Made by a program: the position numbers and the translations under genes. Below are positions 32,589-46,341 of a DNA stretch of 64,000 nucleotides, one piece after another; within the stretch, counting starts at the first letter, position 1; every line of letters starts with the position of its first letter. Source of the DNA: Blattamonas nauphoetae (Eukaryota > Preaxostyla > Oxymonadida); the NCBI GenBank assembly GCA_033064195.1, contig JARBJD010000021.1, positions 372,001 through 436,000 of the forward strand, read 5' to 3'. Under the pieces are notes generated by a model, which worked only from the letters and a program-made list of their open reading frames with translations, did not search any database and was not told where the DNA came from.

Positions 32589-35500
32589 CTACCATTTCTT
32601 GCCGTTCACAAAATCACGAATCGATCGGAGGAGAATCCCAATCACACAAATCCCGTTTTCGTAGTCCTCCAAAAACGATGATTCAGACACTGCTCGAATC
32701 ACAATGTCCAGCAATCCAAAATGCACCATGTGAATCAGAGCAGGAAGGCTGCTCATTGACACAAGTCTCTTCACAATCTCCAACACGACAGACACTTCGG
32801 CTGGAACAGGCGAACTGAAGAAATGAGAGAGAGAACAAGACAGACAGCAGCGCCTTCCAAATCATTTGATGGTTCCCATTTTCAAACACAATCAGTGGAG
32901 CTTTAGAAGAGATGATGAAAATCAAAGAGTCAAACAGTCCATATCCAGCCATTGAATCAAAAACCCAACGAGAGAGATCCAACCACTCACACTTCTCGTT
33001 TCGTCTGAAAGGAACGAAGGCATGCGTGAGGAGTGATGAGAGAGTTTCTGAGATGTGTCGAAGGAGATGTGTGATTTGAGATGGTTTTCGAAGGGATCGA
33101 CGGGTTGGCGTGAGTTTGGATTGGCTAGAGGAAGCCCGAATCCTGTTGGGATGTTCAGTAATTCGAGAGATTCACATCGAGCTGCAACAATCGATTCAGC
33201 TGAACTGTCTTTCTTGTTGTTGTTGGGTTGTTGAATTGATCTGTACAGCTCTTTCACACTTCGGCAGTCACCGAAAGGAGCAGTGACGAAGAGAAGTGTC
33301 GTCATCATCACTTTCAGAGCGGGGAGAAGATCGTCAAGATCCGAACTCGCTCGCAGAATGGGAAGGAAGAAGTGGACAACGAGAGGTGGTGGGAAATAAA
33401 GAAAGAGATGAAAAGTGTGAGTAATGAGAGGAGTGTTGAACAACCAAAACGATGAGACAAGATGGTGTTCAGATTGAACAGTCTTGGAGTTAATCAGATC
33501 GAGATGCATTCCTCGTCGACAGAGAGCATGAAACCCACACAATGCCGTGTTGTGGATGGAGGATAGATGATCGAAGTCTGGTCGACTGGGATGGAGGAAG
33601 AAGTCGAGAGCGTTAGTTCGGAGAATCTGTTCGAAAATGAGGTCGAGAGGAGGCTGATCTTGTTGATATCCACTGAGAGAGGTGTGGCAGAGGAAGACGT
33701 GATGGTTCTGGAAAGGAAGAATAGCACTGATATCAATTTCTGGATCGTCCGTGAGGTAGTTTGTGATAGTGGGTGGAAAATCACAATTCGACAGAAGTGA
33801 CACCAGAAGACAATACGAAACGATCCAGAGACAATCCTGCTGATGAGATCCCTGTTTGATGTCATCAAATTCGGGTCTGATTCGAGAGACAGCATTTTGG
33901 TGTTTCTCGAATGAGAGTACGATGTCCGTCATTTCGTCCCTCCGAAACTCGTATTTGATCGCGCGACGATGGAGGGAGACGATCAGACGGATGGAGGAGA
34001 CAAAGGTTTCTGTTTGACGTAAATCTGCAAACATCAAACCTTCCCAATCGAACTGAGTCACTGGAAAAGGCGGCAGGTCATGTCCAGCCAAAGAGGACAC
34101 AATCCATTTCGTTGAAATTAGAAGTATGGCATATTGTTCTTCAGACTGACCATCGCGGAAGGCAGAGCGGAGTCGATTCCACTGATTAGGCAAGCGAGAG
34201 AGCACTGACGGTAATTCGACGAGACGGTCGAAGAGGAATGACGCAGCCATGCGAACGAGAAAGTTGGAGGTGCCGAGAGCAGAGATGGTTCGATCGATGA
34301 ATTCTGAGATGTCCTGAATGCAGTTGTCAGCACCTAAGCGTTCACAGACAGAGTTGCAGCTGATCAGTGATTGAGCGAGTCTCTCGTCGTCATCCTCGTC
34401 GAAGATGGTCGTGTTGAAACTCTCTTGGGAAATGAAAATGTGGGATGGGACAGGTGAAAATAGTTGACCGAAGGTGTTTGTTGGAGAGTATTTTGTGAGA
34501 GAAGATTGGAGAGGGGAGGTGAGGAGAGAGTGAAGGGTCAGCAGAAGTGGGAAATAATCTTGTCTGATTTGGGTTGGCGACGAGAGAGTCGGATGAGGTG
34601 AATTGTGGTGTGTTTCGAGAGAGGGATGTGGAGAAAAGTGTAACGAACGCGGAGAGAGTGTTTTCTCTTCGTTTGACCAATCCACCGACCACGCCAGGTG
34701 TTGGAACTTTTCTTGGAGGGAGAGTAGAGTCGGTCTGAAGAAGGGCTGTTTGAGGAACGAAACGTCATTCTGAAAAAAGAACAAAATCAGAGAAGAAGAA
34801 GAGAGCACACCAAAATCTCCTGTTCCGAAGCAACTTTCTGCAGAGACTGAAACCACGACGAAATCTGTTTCGCTTCTTCAAACAAATTCTGATCAAACTG
34901 TCTTCTTATCTCGATGAGCTCTGGTTGGAGAAGTTTTGTGAAGTTTGTGAATTCTTGTGAGTGAAGAGTGCATTCGATGTCGGTCAGCTGATCAGAATGG
35001 TCCACGAGTTCATTGTTCTCCATGAAATGAACGAAAAAATACAAATATTTCAAGATCCATCTGAAAGTGTCATCCAGATCAGTTTTATCGAGAAGTGCAT
35101 TGTGGCAGGCGTTGGCGACTTCACGAACAATGTCTTCGAACTCAGATTGGGTACAGACGGGAATCAGAGCTGCCGTGCTGATGAGATGGTGGATGAGGTG
35201 GAGAAGAATTGATGTGATCAGCTTGTCCAGGTAATATGGAGAGAGATGCACGGGAAGGCAGTGAGATGTTGAAAGTCGATCAATCAAGTCAAGAAAAAGC
35301 TTGGAGAGGCTGCTAAGGCCACCAGAGAAGGATTGTGGGGATGGTGGAGGAGATGAAATGGAAGGTGATGTGGAGATGTCTGACAAGGAAGAAAGGGAAG
35401 AAGAAAAGACAAACGAAGACGAACTACCCCAAATTGGTCAACCACAACATCATCCCAATCGAGGACACCCAAGTCATCGCCACCCGATGCTCTCGATTCA

Positions 35501-38425
35501 AGTGCAATCACAGCACACACGAACCATTCCATCAGATCCTGAAACAGACACAAGAAGAACAAAGGATCGAAAGCAATGACGACGAACATCAATAAGAAAG
35601 TGAAGACAGACCTGCCACTCAATCACTTCCTTCGCTTCACATTTCGAAGTGACCAACGATGAGAGTGTTCGCATGCTTTCTGACTCGACCAGAGAATCGT
35701 GACAATCTTCTGAGGCTGTTGTATCACACTCATCCATTTCGAACTGTTGGATTTCTGAGGTGTCGACGGTGAAATCTTGAAAATCGGATAACTGAGACGA
35801 AATGATGTGCTTTTCCAGAGAAGCAGGAGAATCCGTGCTCAGACTTTCTTCTTCCGTTTGCCATGAGAGTTTGGGTGTCTCATCCTCTGGCATGATTTCC
35901 GGGTCTGTATGGGCGTTTTCCAGTTTAAATGGGTATATTTCAGTGGATGAGGACAGTGGTCCTGATATTGATCCATCTGGATCCTGTGGAGACAGATCAT
36001 TGGGGGTCAGTGTACGACTGGATCCGATTCCGTTCGATTCCAACGAGTAGATGGTTGGGATTTTCGATCCATTCACTTCAGACTCCATCGCACAGACGCT
36101 GACACTCCCTCTCTCATATATCGGAGGGAATTGTGAATGTGTGGCGAGTGATCTTGGTAGCGAATGGATCGACAGTGTCTCAATTTCATGATATATGCAT
36201 TCGTCTGGAGGTTGGAAAGTGAGGTTGCTCTTGACTTGTTGGGATTTCGTTTGTGTCTTTGGAGGAGCGAGGGGAGAGGGTGTAGTGGAAGGGATCGGAG
36301 CATGTCCAGAGATTCCCTTTTTACTTTCTCCTTGGTGGGTCGCGGCATCCATTTCGAATTGTTTGACCTGTGAAGTGTTGAAAGCACCCATTTCGAATTG
36401 TCTGAGTCGAGAGGTGTTGGCAAAATCTTGGAAGACGGACAATTTAGACAAAAGTTTGCGCTTTTTCGGAGCCCATGAGGATTGCTGGTGGAGTGAATCT
36501 AAAATTGCCCTTTCTTCTTCGATCTGCCGTGAGAGTTTCGACTTTTCATCCTCTGGTGTGAAATCTGGGACTGTTTGGTTGATTCCCATATCAATTGGGG
36601 ATAGTATCACGGGATTCATTTCGGTGGATGAGAATAGTTGTCCCGATGTGAGTCCATCTTGAAGCTGTGGAGACATGGGATTAGGAGTCAGATTTTGACT
36701 CGATCCGGATTTGTTCGATCCCAACGAGTGGATGGCTGTGAGTGTCGATCCATCTGTGATAGATTTCAGGGCATAGATGGAGAAACTCACCCTCTCATAC
36801 GAGGGTCCAGAATATGTATGTGTGGCGAGTGATCTTGCTTGCGAAGGGAACGATACTGTTGCTGCTTCAGAATTTGTGATTTCAATTGGATGTGGGACGG
36901 TGATTTTGCTTAGAAAGTGATCGTTTCCTCCCAAGTAGTGATGGTGAATTTCAGCACCAGTAAAAAGTGAGTCTCGAGCTGGTTTGTAGATATCATCAGT
37001 CAGAAACATGGCAGTATGCTAGAAAAGTTGGTTGATGGAAGAGGAGAGAGTGAGAATGAGAGTGTGAGTGACGGAAACCTCTTTCTGCTTGCCTGAGGCT
37101 ATTTCCAAGAGAGTATGGAAGAAGCCACGTGTGGGGATAATTGAGACGAAGATGAGATGGTTTTTGTTTAAATTGGCGATGAGATGGACGAAATACTTCG
37201 AGACATGCTGGATTTCAGAGGAAACGGAATATAAGCTCTCCTTTCCATTTTGAGATGCGGTAAAAGAAGGGAGTTGATCTGAAAATGGGAGAAGGAAGAA
37301 AAAGAGTGAGAATAAGCGGAAAGAAACTGATGTGAAATCGGAACAAGTTGTCCACAACGATATCATCCACTTGCAGTGGCGAATCAGCAAGTCCCAAGTT
37401 GAATCGAGACTCCACTCCGAGAATGCATTCAATGAACCACTTCATCACGATCTGAAACACAAGAATGACAAAAAGTGAGGCAAGCCTGTGACGAAACTGG
37501 GATCTTCCTCGACACCAGAAATTCCGTGAAGTTGGAGAGAGGCATCATATTTCCAAGAGATCTCAGAAATATCGTCCCATCTTCCGATTGGCGAGGTTCA
37601 GATAGGGGAAGAAGAAATGGGCGAGGTGAGTGGGGAAATCCGGGAGGTGGATGGAGAATATTGTTGATATTGCCAAGGAAATTCGGGGAAATGTCTTGGA
37701 AAGCCATCAAAATGGACGATTCTCCTGGAAAAGTGCAGAGTTTGGTGAAGAACTTGTGGAGAGGAGGAGCGCTGTTTGGGTCTTTAATCGAAGTGAGTTC
37801 GAATGGGGAGGGGAAGAGAGAGCTTTGGATATGCTCACCTTCAGACGGTCCAGGATTCAATTCCAGAAATGAAATATGGAGATCATGGAAACTTGGGACG
37901 AAGATTGGATGGTGAAGAAAGGAAAGTTTCTTCGGTGGATCTTGGCAAAAGCGATAAAGAAGGCTGAAAAATGGTTGAATTGGGTTGAAGTATTGCATCC
38001 ATGCTTTGAAATGAGACGGAGAACAGAACGTGCGGTTTAACTCAGTGAATATTGTTGATATCCGACGAATTTCCTGTGAGAAGTCAGTCACGAGGAGATC
38101 CTGAAAGAGTTGAGCGGTGTGTTCATCATTTGGTCCATACACACGGCCATTGCTGCCTCGGCTGAGAACTGAAACGATATGTGAGAAAGATGACGAAGAT
38201 TCAAACCAAGACAGGCAAATCCATTCGAATCAAACACAAACTCACAGGCATCTGCATCAGAGTCATCTCCAACCGCTGTCTTTCGCAATACTGACTCCAG
38301 AAGCATTTCGACAAAGATCCCAATCAAATTCTGCAGAAATCAGAGAAATACGGGCAAACAAAGGGAACAGAGTTGCTGGTCCATCCGATAACAGCGTCGG
38401 AGAGTGATTTAACAAATGGTGACAT
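32589..38425 (-). CDS. Family 'd' large intron-rich protein, copy G4 (short type), best preserved
   Basis: The start is ATG at 38425 (MSPFVKSLSDAVIGWTSNS). Exon 6 (about 37,015-35,620) is one open frame, unlike G2, and the exon from about 34,760 to 32,922 is open for over 600 residues. Order: helical N-terminal exons (FFSLLYRFCQDPPKKLSFLH, SEDGTIFLRSLGNMMPLSNF, TVMKWYIE-like block), short exon 5, long Ser-rich exon 6, DLMEWFVCAVIALESRASGG, then FDQNLFEEAKQISSW, ECILD-like and WNRLRSAFRDGQSE blocks and SNCDFPPTITNYL. The intron before the MKW block starts with GC, not GT. The frame stops at 32922 (WLDMDCLTL); a further conserved segment (HMVHFGLLDIVIRAVSESSF) follows after in-frame stops. I recognise the family from memory as oxymonad-specific and know no function. 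Nuclear-encoded and probably cytosolic: no signal peptide or TM segment is seen. Confidence 0.6.
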
Positions 38426-38524
38426 TCAAGAGAAATCATCTATGGGAGAATCTCGATTCGATGAAACGAGATACTCTGCTTCACAATCATCACAATTTTC
38501 GGTTATTCGCTGATAAATTATCCT

Positions 38525-39228
38525 TCAAAATGTCTTAAAGAAAGGTGATTGGACCCTTGATCTGTCTGAATAGAAAAAATGAAGTGTCTGTTGAAAAATG
38601 ACCACAGAAACAATGACATGGAAACTGCGGAGGAGAGGGTGGATCGTTTCGAAATGAGATTCAGGAACGAAGGAATTGAGAGTGACAGCTGCCAATTTAA
38701 ACGTCAGAATGTTCACATCAGTGAACGACGCTCGAACGGCCCGCTCCAACACAACTTCCCATGCGAACGATTTCTTGAAGATTGGAGGCAGTGTTTCTGC
38801 AAACACATTTGGGAGACCGCCGATGAGCTGGTCGACAGTCATGTCTGATTGGCTGACGTAGAAGTTGGTCATTGTGGATGGAAAGGATAGTTTCTGAGTG
38901 GCACAAGTGACCACGACATTGTTAAAGACTTGAGCTTGTTCGGATGGAGGGAGATGGGCGAACATGTTCTTCGCTTGAGACGGTGCACCATCGAGATTCT
39001 TGGCAATGGCGGCGAGAGGAGCAAAATCAGCTTTTCCCAATTTTGCGATTTCGAAGAGAAATTGAGGAGCTTGTTCGAGTGATTTTGGGGCGGGGATGGG
39101 TGCGATGGCTGAGATCTGCTCCCCAAATTCAAGAAACTGTTGAACGGCTGCGTTTTGACTTGCGATGGTGTGCGGGATGATAGAGGGGTCCATTCGAAGG
39201 GAGAATGGGATGGTGGTGTTGTTGGACA
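38525..39228 (-). pseudogene. Family 'c' gene, 3'-truncated, between G5 and G4
   Basis: This is the most complete N-terminus of the c family in the window: MSNNTTIPFSLRMDPSIIPH, then FLEFGEQISAIAPIPAPKSL, NMFAHLPPSEQAQVFNNVVV and MTVDQLIGGLPNVFAETLPP. The frame is open to SDRSRVQSPFFKTF. The last about 50 residues of the arm copies are replaced by the shared tail. It could still encode a 234-residue protein, so pseudogene status rests on the missing C-terminus only. Confidence 0.6.
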
Positions 39229-39234
39229 TGGTAG

Positions 39235-39510
39235 AGGATTTTTTCCTGACAGTAGACGGTTGAGTTATTCCTTTCGAAGGAGAGCAAACTGCGGGTGATG
39301 GTGAAAGAAGCTGGAAGAGAGAAGACATTGGAGATTGATCAGCCATCGCGTGAAGAGTGATTGTTCGATCGAGTCGTCTGGAATTACGAGTCTGTTCTGA
39401 CAGCAATATGAGATATACGGCCCAACAGGCTGCAGAACATGTTCTAAGACGATCTGGCGAATTGATTCGGTGAGGAGTGTCGAAGAGTGGGAGAGGCGTT
39501 TGAGAACTCA
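39235..39510 (-). pseudogene. Family 'b' short remnant between G5 and G4
   Basis: The region of the b gene around VLQPVGPYISYCCQNRL to the KAITQHCSVRR equivalent is recognisable at DNA level against 58040-58290, but it lies out of frame and lacks both ends. Confidence 0.65.
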
Positions 39511-39624
39511 AGCAATGCGTCATGATTTGAGAGACCTAGCAAGAAGTGTTTCCTCAACATGCTGGACCAACAGCTGTATCTTCGATGAACGAAGAAGTCG
39601 GTGGGGAGTCTCAGGTGGTTGGGC

Positions 39625-42600
39625 TTACTCCAATCCAGATCGAGAGACGTGGGGAGAGAAGTCGTGATCGGTGACATCTTGTTCGTTCCCAAAAACACGA
39701 ATCGAACGAAGAAGAATCCCAACCACACAAATCCCGTTTTCGTAGTCCTCCAGAAACGACGATTTCGACACTGCTCGAATCACAATGTCCAGCAATCCCC
39801 AATGCGCTGTGAGCACCAGAATCCTTGCACTGCTCAGACACACAACCCTCTTCACAAACTCCAACACGACAGACACTTCCGCTGGAACAGGAGAACTGAA
39901 GAAATGAGAGAGAGAACAAGACAAACAGCAGAAGCCGACACAACAATGAAGGGAATCCATCCTTCCACACAATCAACGGGGCTTCAGAAGAGATGATGAA
40001 AAACAAAAAGTCACACAGGTTTGATTCAGATGTTGAATCCAGGAGGCAAAATGAGAGATTCGATCACTCACTCTACTCAATTCCTTTGACAGAAAACCAT
40101 CTGGGGGTGTGCGAAATTTGGAGAGTTTGCGAGATTCCTCGAAGGAGGTGGATTGATTGTTTCGATGATCAGAGAGATCGTGTGATACGCGTGTGTTGGA
40201 GCGGACGAGAGCAGACTCGAATCCAGTTGGGATGTTCAGCATTTCAAGAGACATACAACGAGAAACGATCATCAATTCATGCGACCTGTCGACATCGTCG
40301 GTGCTTTGTTGTTGACTAGATCTGAACAATTCTTTCAGACTGTGGGAATCGCCGAAAGGGGCAGTGACGATGAGCAGTGTCGACATCATCAGTTTCAGAG
40401 CGGGGAGAAGACTGACGAGATAGACACGGTCCGTCTTTGAGCTCAGAGCAGGAAGGAAGAAGCGGACGACGAGCGGAGGCGGAAAACAAAGAAAGAGGGG
40501 GAACGTGTGAGTGATGAGAGGAGTGTTGAACAACCAATGTGAGTTGAGCAAAGGCTGTACAGACCATACAGCCTCGGACTCCATCAGATTGAGATGTGCT
40601 CTTCGGTGACAGAGTGCATGGAACCCGCACAATGCCGTGTTGAGGATCGAAGGTGGGAGATCGACGTCTGGTTGACTGGGATGGAGGAAGAAGTCGAGTG
40701 GGTTCGTTCGGAGAACTCGTTCGAAGATGAGGTCGAGAGGAGGCCGATCTTGTTGGTATCCACTGAGAGCGGAGTGGCAGAGAAAGACGAGGTTGTTCTG
40801 GAAAGGAAGAAGAGCATTCACATCGATTTCTGGATGTGTCTTGAGGAAGTTGGTGAGAGTTGGAGGAAAGTCACAATTCGATTGAAGTGAAACCAGAAGA
40901 CAATACGAAATGAGAGTTGTGGAAGAGTGAGAGATTGGTTCACTTCGAACGAATTCAGGGAACATGGGCACGATTCTGGAGACAGCATGTTGGTGTCGTT
41001 CAAAAGAGAGAATGATGCGTGTCGCTTCGTCCCTCCCAATCTCGTCTTGGATCGCGCGATGATGGAGTGAGATAATCAGAAAGACAGAGGAGATCAAAGC
41101 ATGTGTAGGACGTAAATCTGCTAACATCAGACCATCCCAGTCGAACTGTGTCGCTGGAAAAGGCAGCAGGTAATGTCCAGCCAAAGATGACTCGATCCAT
41201 TTCGACGAAATCCGAAGAAGTGCGATCTGTTCTTCTGGCCAACCATCGCGGAATGCAAAGCGGAGTCGATTCCAATGATGAGGCAGGAGGGGAATGACAG
41301 ACGAAGTGTCGATGAGATGGTCGAAGAGCGATGACGCAGCTCGGCGAAGACGAGGATTGGAGGTACCGATGCAAGAGACTGTTTGATCGACGAATCGATG
41401 AAAGCCGAGAATGCATTTCTCAGCACCAACGAGTCCACAAACAGATCGACAGCGGATCAGTGAACGAACCAGTTTCTCGTCGTCCTCTTCGTCGAAGAGT
41501 TTGGAGCTGAACTTTTCAGTTGGATTAATATCTCGAGTGTGAGATTCCAAGAAAGTATCTTCAGGATACAGTTCTGACTGAAAGCTGTGAGATGGGGCGA
41601 GTGAGGTGGGATGTGAGGTGTAGAGAGCGTGGAAGATGGTCTGGAGTTGGAATGATTTCTGTTGGAAGCGTGATGATGATGAAGGAGCTTGAAAGGAAGG
41701 CTCGAGGCGTGATTCGAAAAAGTCGTGTGGAGAAGAATTCACCGAGAGAGACTCAGTGGAAGAGTCGAGTTGAGCTTCAGAAGGGGAGGTGGGAGGAGAA
41801 TTCTCCTCCCACCTGTTAACAGTACCGAGAAAACTGTGGACAGAGAACGTGTGAGTAGAGGGCAAAATGTGTGATGAGAAAGATGGTTCTTTTTCTGACC
41901 CATCCACTGGCCATGTCAGACGTTGGAACTTTTCTTGGAGGGAGAGCAGAGTTGGTCCGAAAATGGATGATTTGAGGAATGATATATCAGCCTGAAAGAA
42001 GAGCGAAATCAGAGAAAATGAAGAAAGCACACCAGAACCTCCTCCCCAAATGCCACTTTCTGAAGAAGCTCCATCCACGACATCACCCGTTTTGCCTCTT
42101 CAAACAAATCCGGATCAAATTGTTCCTTCAGCTTCACAAGCTCAGGCTCGAATGTGATTGTGAATTCTGGCGATTGATAATCACAATCAATTTCCGTCAT
42201 ATGACCTGTGGGGTTAATAAGTCCTTCGTTTTCCAATTTAAAAACATGCTTGTAGATTTTTTTGATCAAGGTATGTAACGTGCCTGGCAAGTCAAGATCA
42301 TTTGGATATTTTTGGATGCGTTTTACGGAGAATTCCCTGAGTTTCCCTTCGAACACAGATTGTGCACAGACGAGGACCAGTTTCTCCGTGCTGCCGAGAT
42401 GATGGATAAAATGCTGGATGACTGACGAAACCACATTGTGTCGAAAATGTTGAGTGATTCGCCTGTCGAGGCAGTGAGATAAGGAAAGCTGACGAATCAG
42501 GGAAAGAAAAAGCTTGGAGAGGCTGGCAAGGTCAGCGGAGAAGGATTTTGGGGAAGGTGGAGGAGAAGAACCAGAATGTGAGGTTCTCAGAACTGGAAAT

Positions 42601-45369
42601 GAAGAAAGTGAAGGAGAGGAGACAAACTGATTTGAGCTGTTCCAGATTCATCAATAACAACATCATCCCAAGCGAAATCAGACAAGTCCTCACGACTCGA
42701 AGCTCTCGATTCAAGTCCAATCACAGCACACATGAACCATGCCATCAGATCCTGAAACAGAAAATATGGAATCGGAAAAAAAGAAAGAAAGAAAGCAAGA
42801 AAATTGAAGATTCACAAGAAAAAGAGGCAGACCTTCCATTCAATCGCTTCTCCAGCTTCACATTTCGATGTGACAAATGACGACAGTGTTTTCATGGTTT
42901 TGCGCTCGATGAGAAAGCCTTCAGAATCGCATGAGGATGTTGTATCGTGCCATGCAAGCAGGGGATTTCTGCGGAGATTGTTAAGAGTGTTTTCTGCCCA
43001 TTCAGGTATTCTGGCAGGTCTTTCTTGTTGGTGGTTGTTTTGTGCTTCATTGTTGAGTGGAGATTGGGTGATGGGGGCATCCTGAGTGAGAAGCAAGTTC
43101 GATGAAATGGCGAGCTTGTTCGGAGCCCAAGCGGATAGTTGGCGGAGAGCATCAATAATTTGCCTTTCTTCTTCTGTCTGTCGTGAGAGTTTTGACAGCT
43201 CATCCTCTGGTGGGAATAGTGGGACCGTGCGGGCGTCTTCAATATGAATAGGGGAAAGTTTGATGGTACGAACTTCAGTGGACGAGAAAAGTCGTTCGAG
43301 CCATGTTCCACCTTGAATCTGTGAATCCAATGGCGATGTAGATGGAGGTTGATGCGATCTAGTTGTATTTGATGCCGACGACACTTTGGATGTCACTGTC
43401 GATTGACTTCCACCAGATTTGAAGGCATAGACAAGCTTTTCCCTTCCCTCAAATGTTGGTCCTGGTTGCGAATGGTATGACGCTGTCGTTGCTTCAGAAT
43501 CTGGGCTTTCGCTTTTAGGCGGGGCAATAGTGTTAAGTCTTAATTGATCGAGTCGTTGGAAGGTGTGAAAGTGACTTTCAGCATCAACAATAATAGAATC
43601 ACGAGCTGGTTTGAAGGGAGTAGCAGCAAGAAATAAGGCACTATGCTGGAAAAGAGTGTTGAGACAAGAAAAAAATAGTGAGAACGATTGTGAACGATTT
43701 AAACCTCTTTTCGCTGGCCAGTGGCGCTTTCCACAAGATTGTCAAGAAAGAAATCCCAATGAGATTCTTCATGGTTTTTAAGTAGAGTATTAGATTCCGA
43801 GAGAAGTGTTGGCAACAGAAGTGAAAGAGAGTCGGTTAAAAGCGTGTGATCAAAGCCTGGGAGCTGTTTCTGAAGGTGCCAATCCTCAATGTCACTAAGA
43901 AGAACAGAAGTCCATTTTTCTGAATCAGGAAGGCGTTGAGACAGGCGGTGAGTGAGGTATGGAAATTTTAGTTGTTGGAAAGCGGACAAATCCGCGATGA
44001 TGTCGGAGGGAAGATGAGTGGCATCAACAAGAGATGTGATGGCTGAAACTCTGATAGAATGGAAGAGATCTTCCGGGTTGATTGTCGGGACGAGGATGAG
44101 GTGGTGTTTGTTTAAACTGGTGATGAGTTTGTGGATATATTTCGAGACATTTTGGATTTCGGATGAAATAGAATATGTGCTCTCCTCTCCATTTGGAGAT
44201 GCGCTGAAAGAAGGGAGTGGGTCTGAAAAGTGGTGAAGGAAGAAAAAGAGTGAGAATAAGCGGAAAGAAACTGATGTGGAATTGGAACAAGTTGTCCACA
44301 ACGATATCATCCACTTGCAGTGGCGAATCAGCAAGTCCCAAGTTGAATCGAGACTCCACTCCGAGAATGCATTCAATGTACCACTTCATCACTGTCTGAA
44401 ACACGAGAATGACAAAAAGCGAGGAAAACCTGCGATGAAACTGGGATCTTCTTCGACACAAGAAAGTCCGTGAATTCGGAGAGAGGCATCATATTTCCAA
44501 GAGATCTCAGAAATATCGTTCCATCTTCCGATTGGCGAGGTTCAGAGACGGGAAGAAGAAATGGGCGATGTGAGTGAGGAAATGCAGGGGATGGATGGAG
44601 AATATCTTTCAATTTGGCAAGGATATTCGGAGAAACGTCTTGGAATGCTATCAAAATCGACGATTCTCCCGGAAAAGTGCAGAGTTTTATCAACAAGTTT
44701 TGGAGAAGAGGAGAACCGTCTGGGTCTTTCATCGAAGTGAGTTCGAATGGACGTGGGAAGAGAGAGCTCAGGACATAAGATTCTTCAGACGGTCCAGGAC
44801 TCTCTTCCAAAAACGAAAGACGGAGACCATGAAAACTTTGAATGAAGAGTGGACTGTGAAGAAAGGAAAGATTCCTTGGAGGATGTTGGTAGAATTGATC
44901 TAGGAGGCTGAAAAATGGTTGAATTGGGTTGAAGTATTGCATCCATGCTTTGAAATGAACGGGAGAACTTAACGAGCGGCTTAGCTCGGTGAACATCGTT
45001 GATATCAAAATAATTTCTTGAGAAATATCTGCTTCTAATAATTTTTGAAAGTATTGAGCGAGCTGCTCATCTTGTGGTCCATACACAGGGCCAGTATTAT
45101 CGTGTTTGAGAACTGAAACGATATCTGATAAAGTGGAAGAAGATCCAAACCAAGACAGGCATGTTCATTCGCATGAAATACATGTTCACATTCACTGGCA
45201 TGAACACCACCTGAAGCAGTGGTCTTAAGAATTAATGACTCCAGAAGCATTTCCACAAAGAGACGAATCAAGTCCTGCAGAAATCAGAGAAAAACGGGCA
45301 AACGAAGGACACAGAGCTGTTGATAAATCCAAGAACAACATCGGAGAGTGATTTCACATACTGTGACAT
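39625..45369 (-). CDS. Family 'd' large intron-rich protein, copy G5 (long type)
   Basis: The start is ATG at 45369 (MSQYVKSLSDVVLGFINSS). It has the long exon 5 (LPDSEKWTSVLLSDIEDWHL), a diverged exon 6, an atypical exon 7 (DLMAWFMCAVIGLESRASSR), and a 3' exon open for about 690 residues (to 39973). The 3' exon carries an extra stretch of about 60 residues around ENSPPTSPSEAQLDSSTESL and SPHDFFESRLEPSFQAPSSS not present in other copies; its DNA contains a perfect 28-bp palindrome. The intron before the MKW block has a GT donor. The frame ends KPR at 39973 with TGA; the conserved C-terminal piece (HWGLLDIVIRAVSKSSFLED) follows down to 39625, so the true end may involve an unrecognised intron or the last exon may be dead. 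Most diverged from the other copies overall. Function unknown. Confidence 0.6.
41787..41814. repeat. Perfect 28-bp palindrome
   Basis: Fourteen bases (AGGTGGGAGGAGAA) are followed directly by their exact reverse complement. It lies inside the extra segment of the G5 3' exon and stays in frame. Confidence 0.9.
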
Positions 45370-45467
45370 TCAAGAGAAAGCATCTATGGGAAAGCTCGAA
45401 TCGATGAAATGAGGAAATCTGCTGAAGAATCATCACAAATTTCGTTTATTCGCCGAAGAATTATCCT

Positions 45468-46139
45468 TCAAAGTGTCTTAAAGAAAGGTGATTGGACCCT
45501 TGATCTGTCGGAATCGAAGAAAGAAGAGTCTGAAGAAAAATGACCATAGAGACAATGAGATAGAAGTAGCGGAGAAGAGGAGGGTGAATAATTATCGAGG
45601 TGAGGTTCGGGAATGAAGGAATCGAGAACAACAGCTGCCAATTTGAACGGCAGAAGGTTCGGATCAGTGAACGACGCTCGAACGGCCCGCTTCAACACAA
45701 CTTCAACTGGGAACGATTTCTTGAAGATTGGAGGCAGTGTTTCTGCAAACTCATTTGGAAGGCCGCCGATGAGCTGGTCGACAGTCGGGTCTGATTGGCT
45801 GACATCGAAGTTGGTCAGAAGTGCTGGAAATGACGTTTTTCTCATCGATAAATACGACAAGAAGATTGTTGAAGACTTGGGCCTGTGCTGGTGGTGGGAG
45901 GAGGGCGAACATGTTCATCGCTTGAGACGGTGCACCATCGTGATTCTTGGCAACGGCGGCGAGAGGAGCAAAATCAGCTTTTCCCAATTTTCCGATTTCG
46001 GTGAGAAATTGAGGAGCTTCTTTGAGTGATTGTGGGGCGGGGATGGGTGCGATTGCTGAGATCTGCTCCCCAAATTCAAAAACTGTTGGACGGCTGCGTT
46101 TTGACTTGGGACATCGTGCAGGAGGTCAGATAGAACCAA
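45468..46139 (-). pseudogene. Family 'c' remnant between b4 and G5
   Basis: Pieces in three frames: a MVLSDLLHDVPSQNAAVQQF start region, KADFAPLAAVAKNHDGAPSQ, and SQSDPTVDQLIGGLPNEFAE down to SDRSRVQSPFFKTL. At least two frameshifts break it, and it has the same truncated 3' end as the other array copies. Confidence 0.75.
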
Positions 46140-46341
46140 TCGAATAAGTGAAGAAGTGACGTTGATAAATGAAAGAAGATGCTTTGAGTGTCAACAAGAA
46201 TTATATAGTGGTTCTGATTGGGACGAAAAAAGAGAGGCTCGGGCTGTCCAATCAAAGTTCCGGAAGACTCACAACCAGAAGAGTCATCATTTTGGTGGTC
46301 TCCTTCTGAATCAATGTGCCAGTGGTTGAAGTGTATGCATG

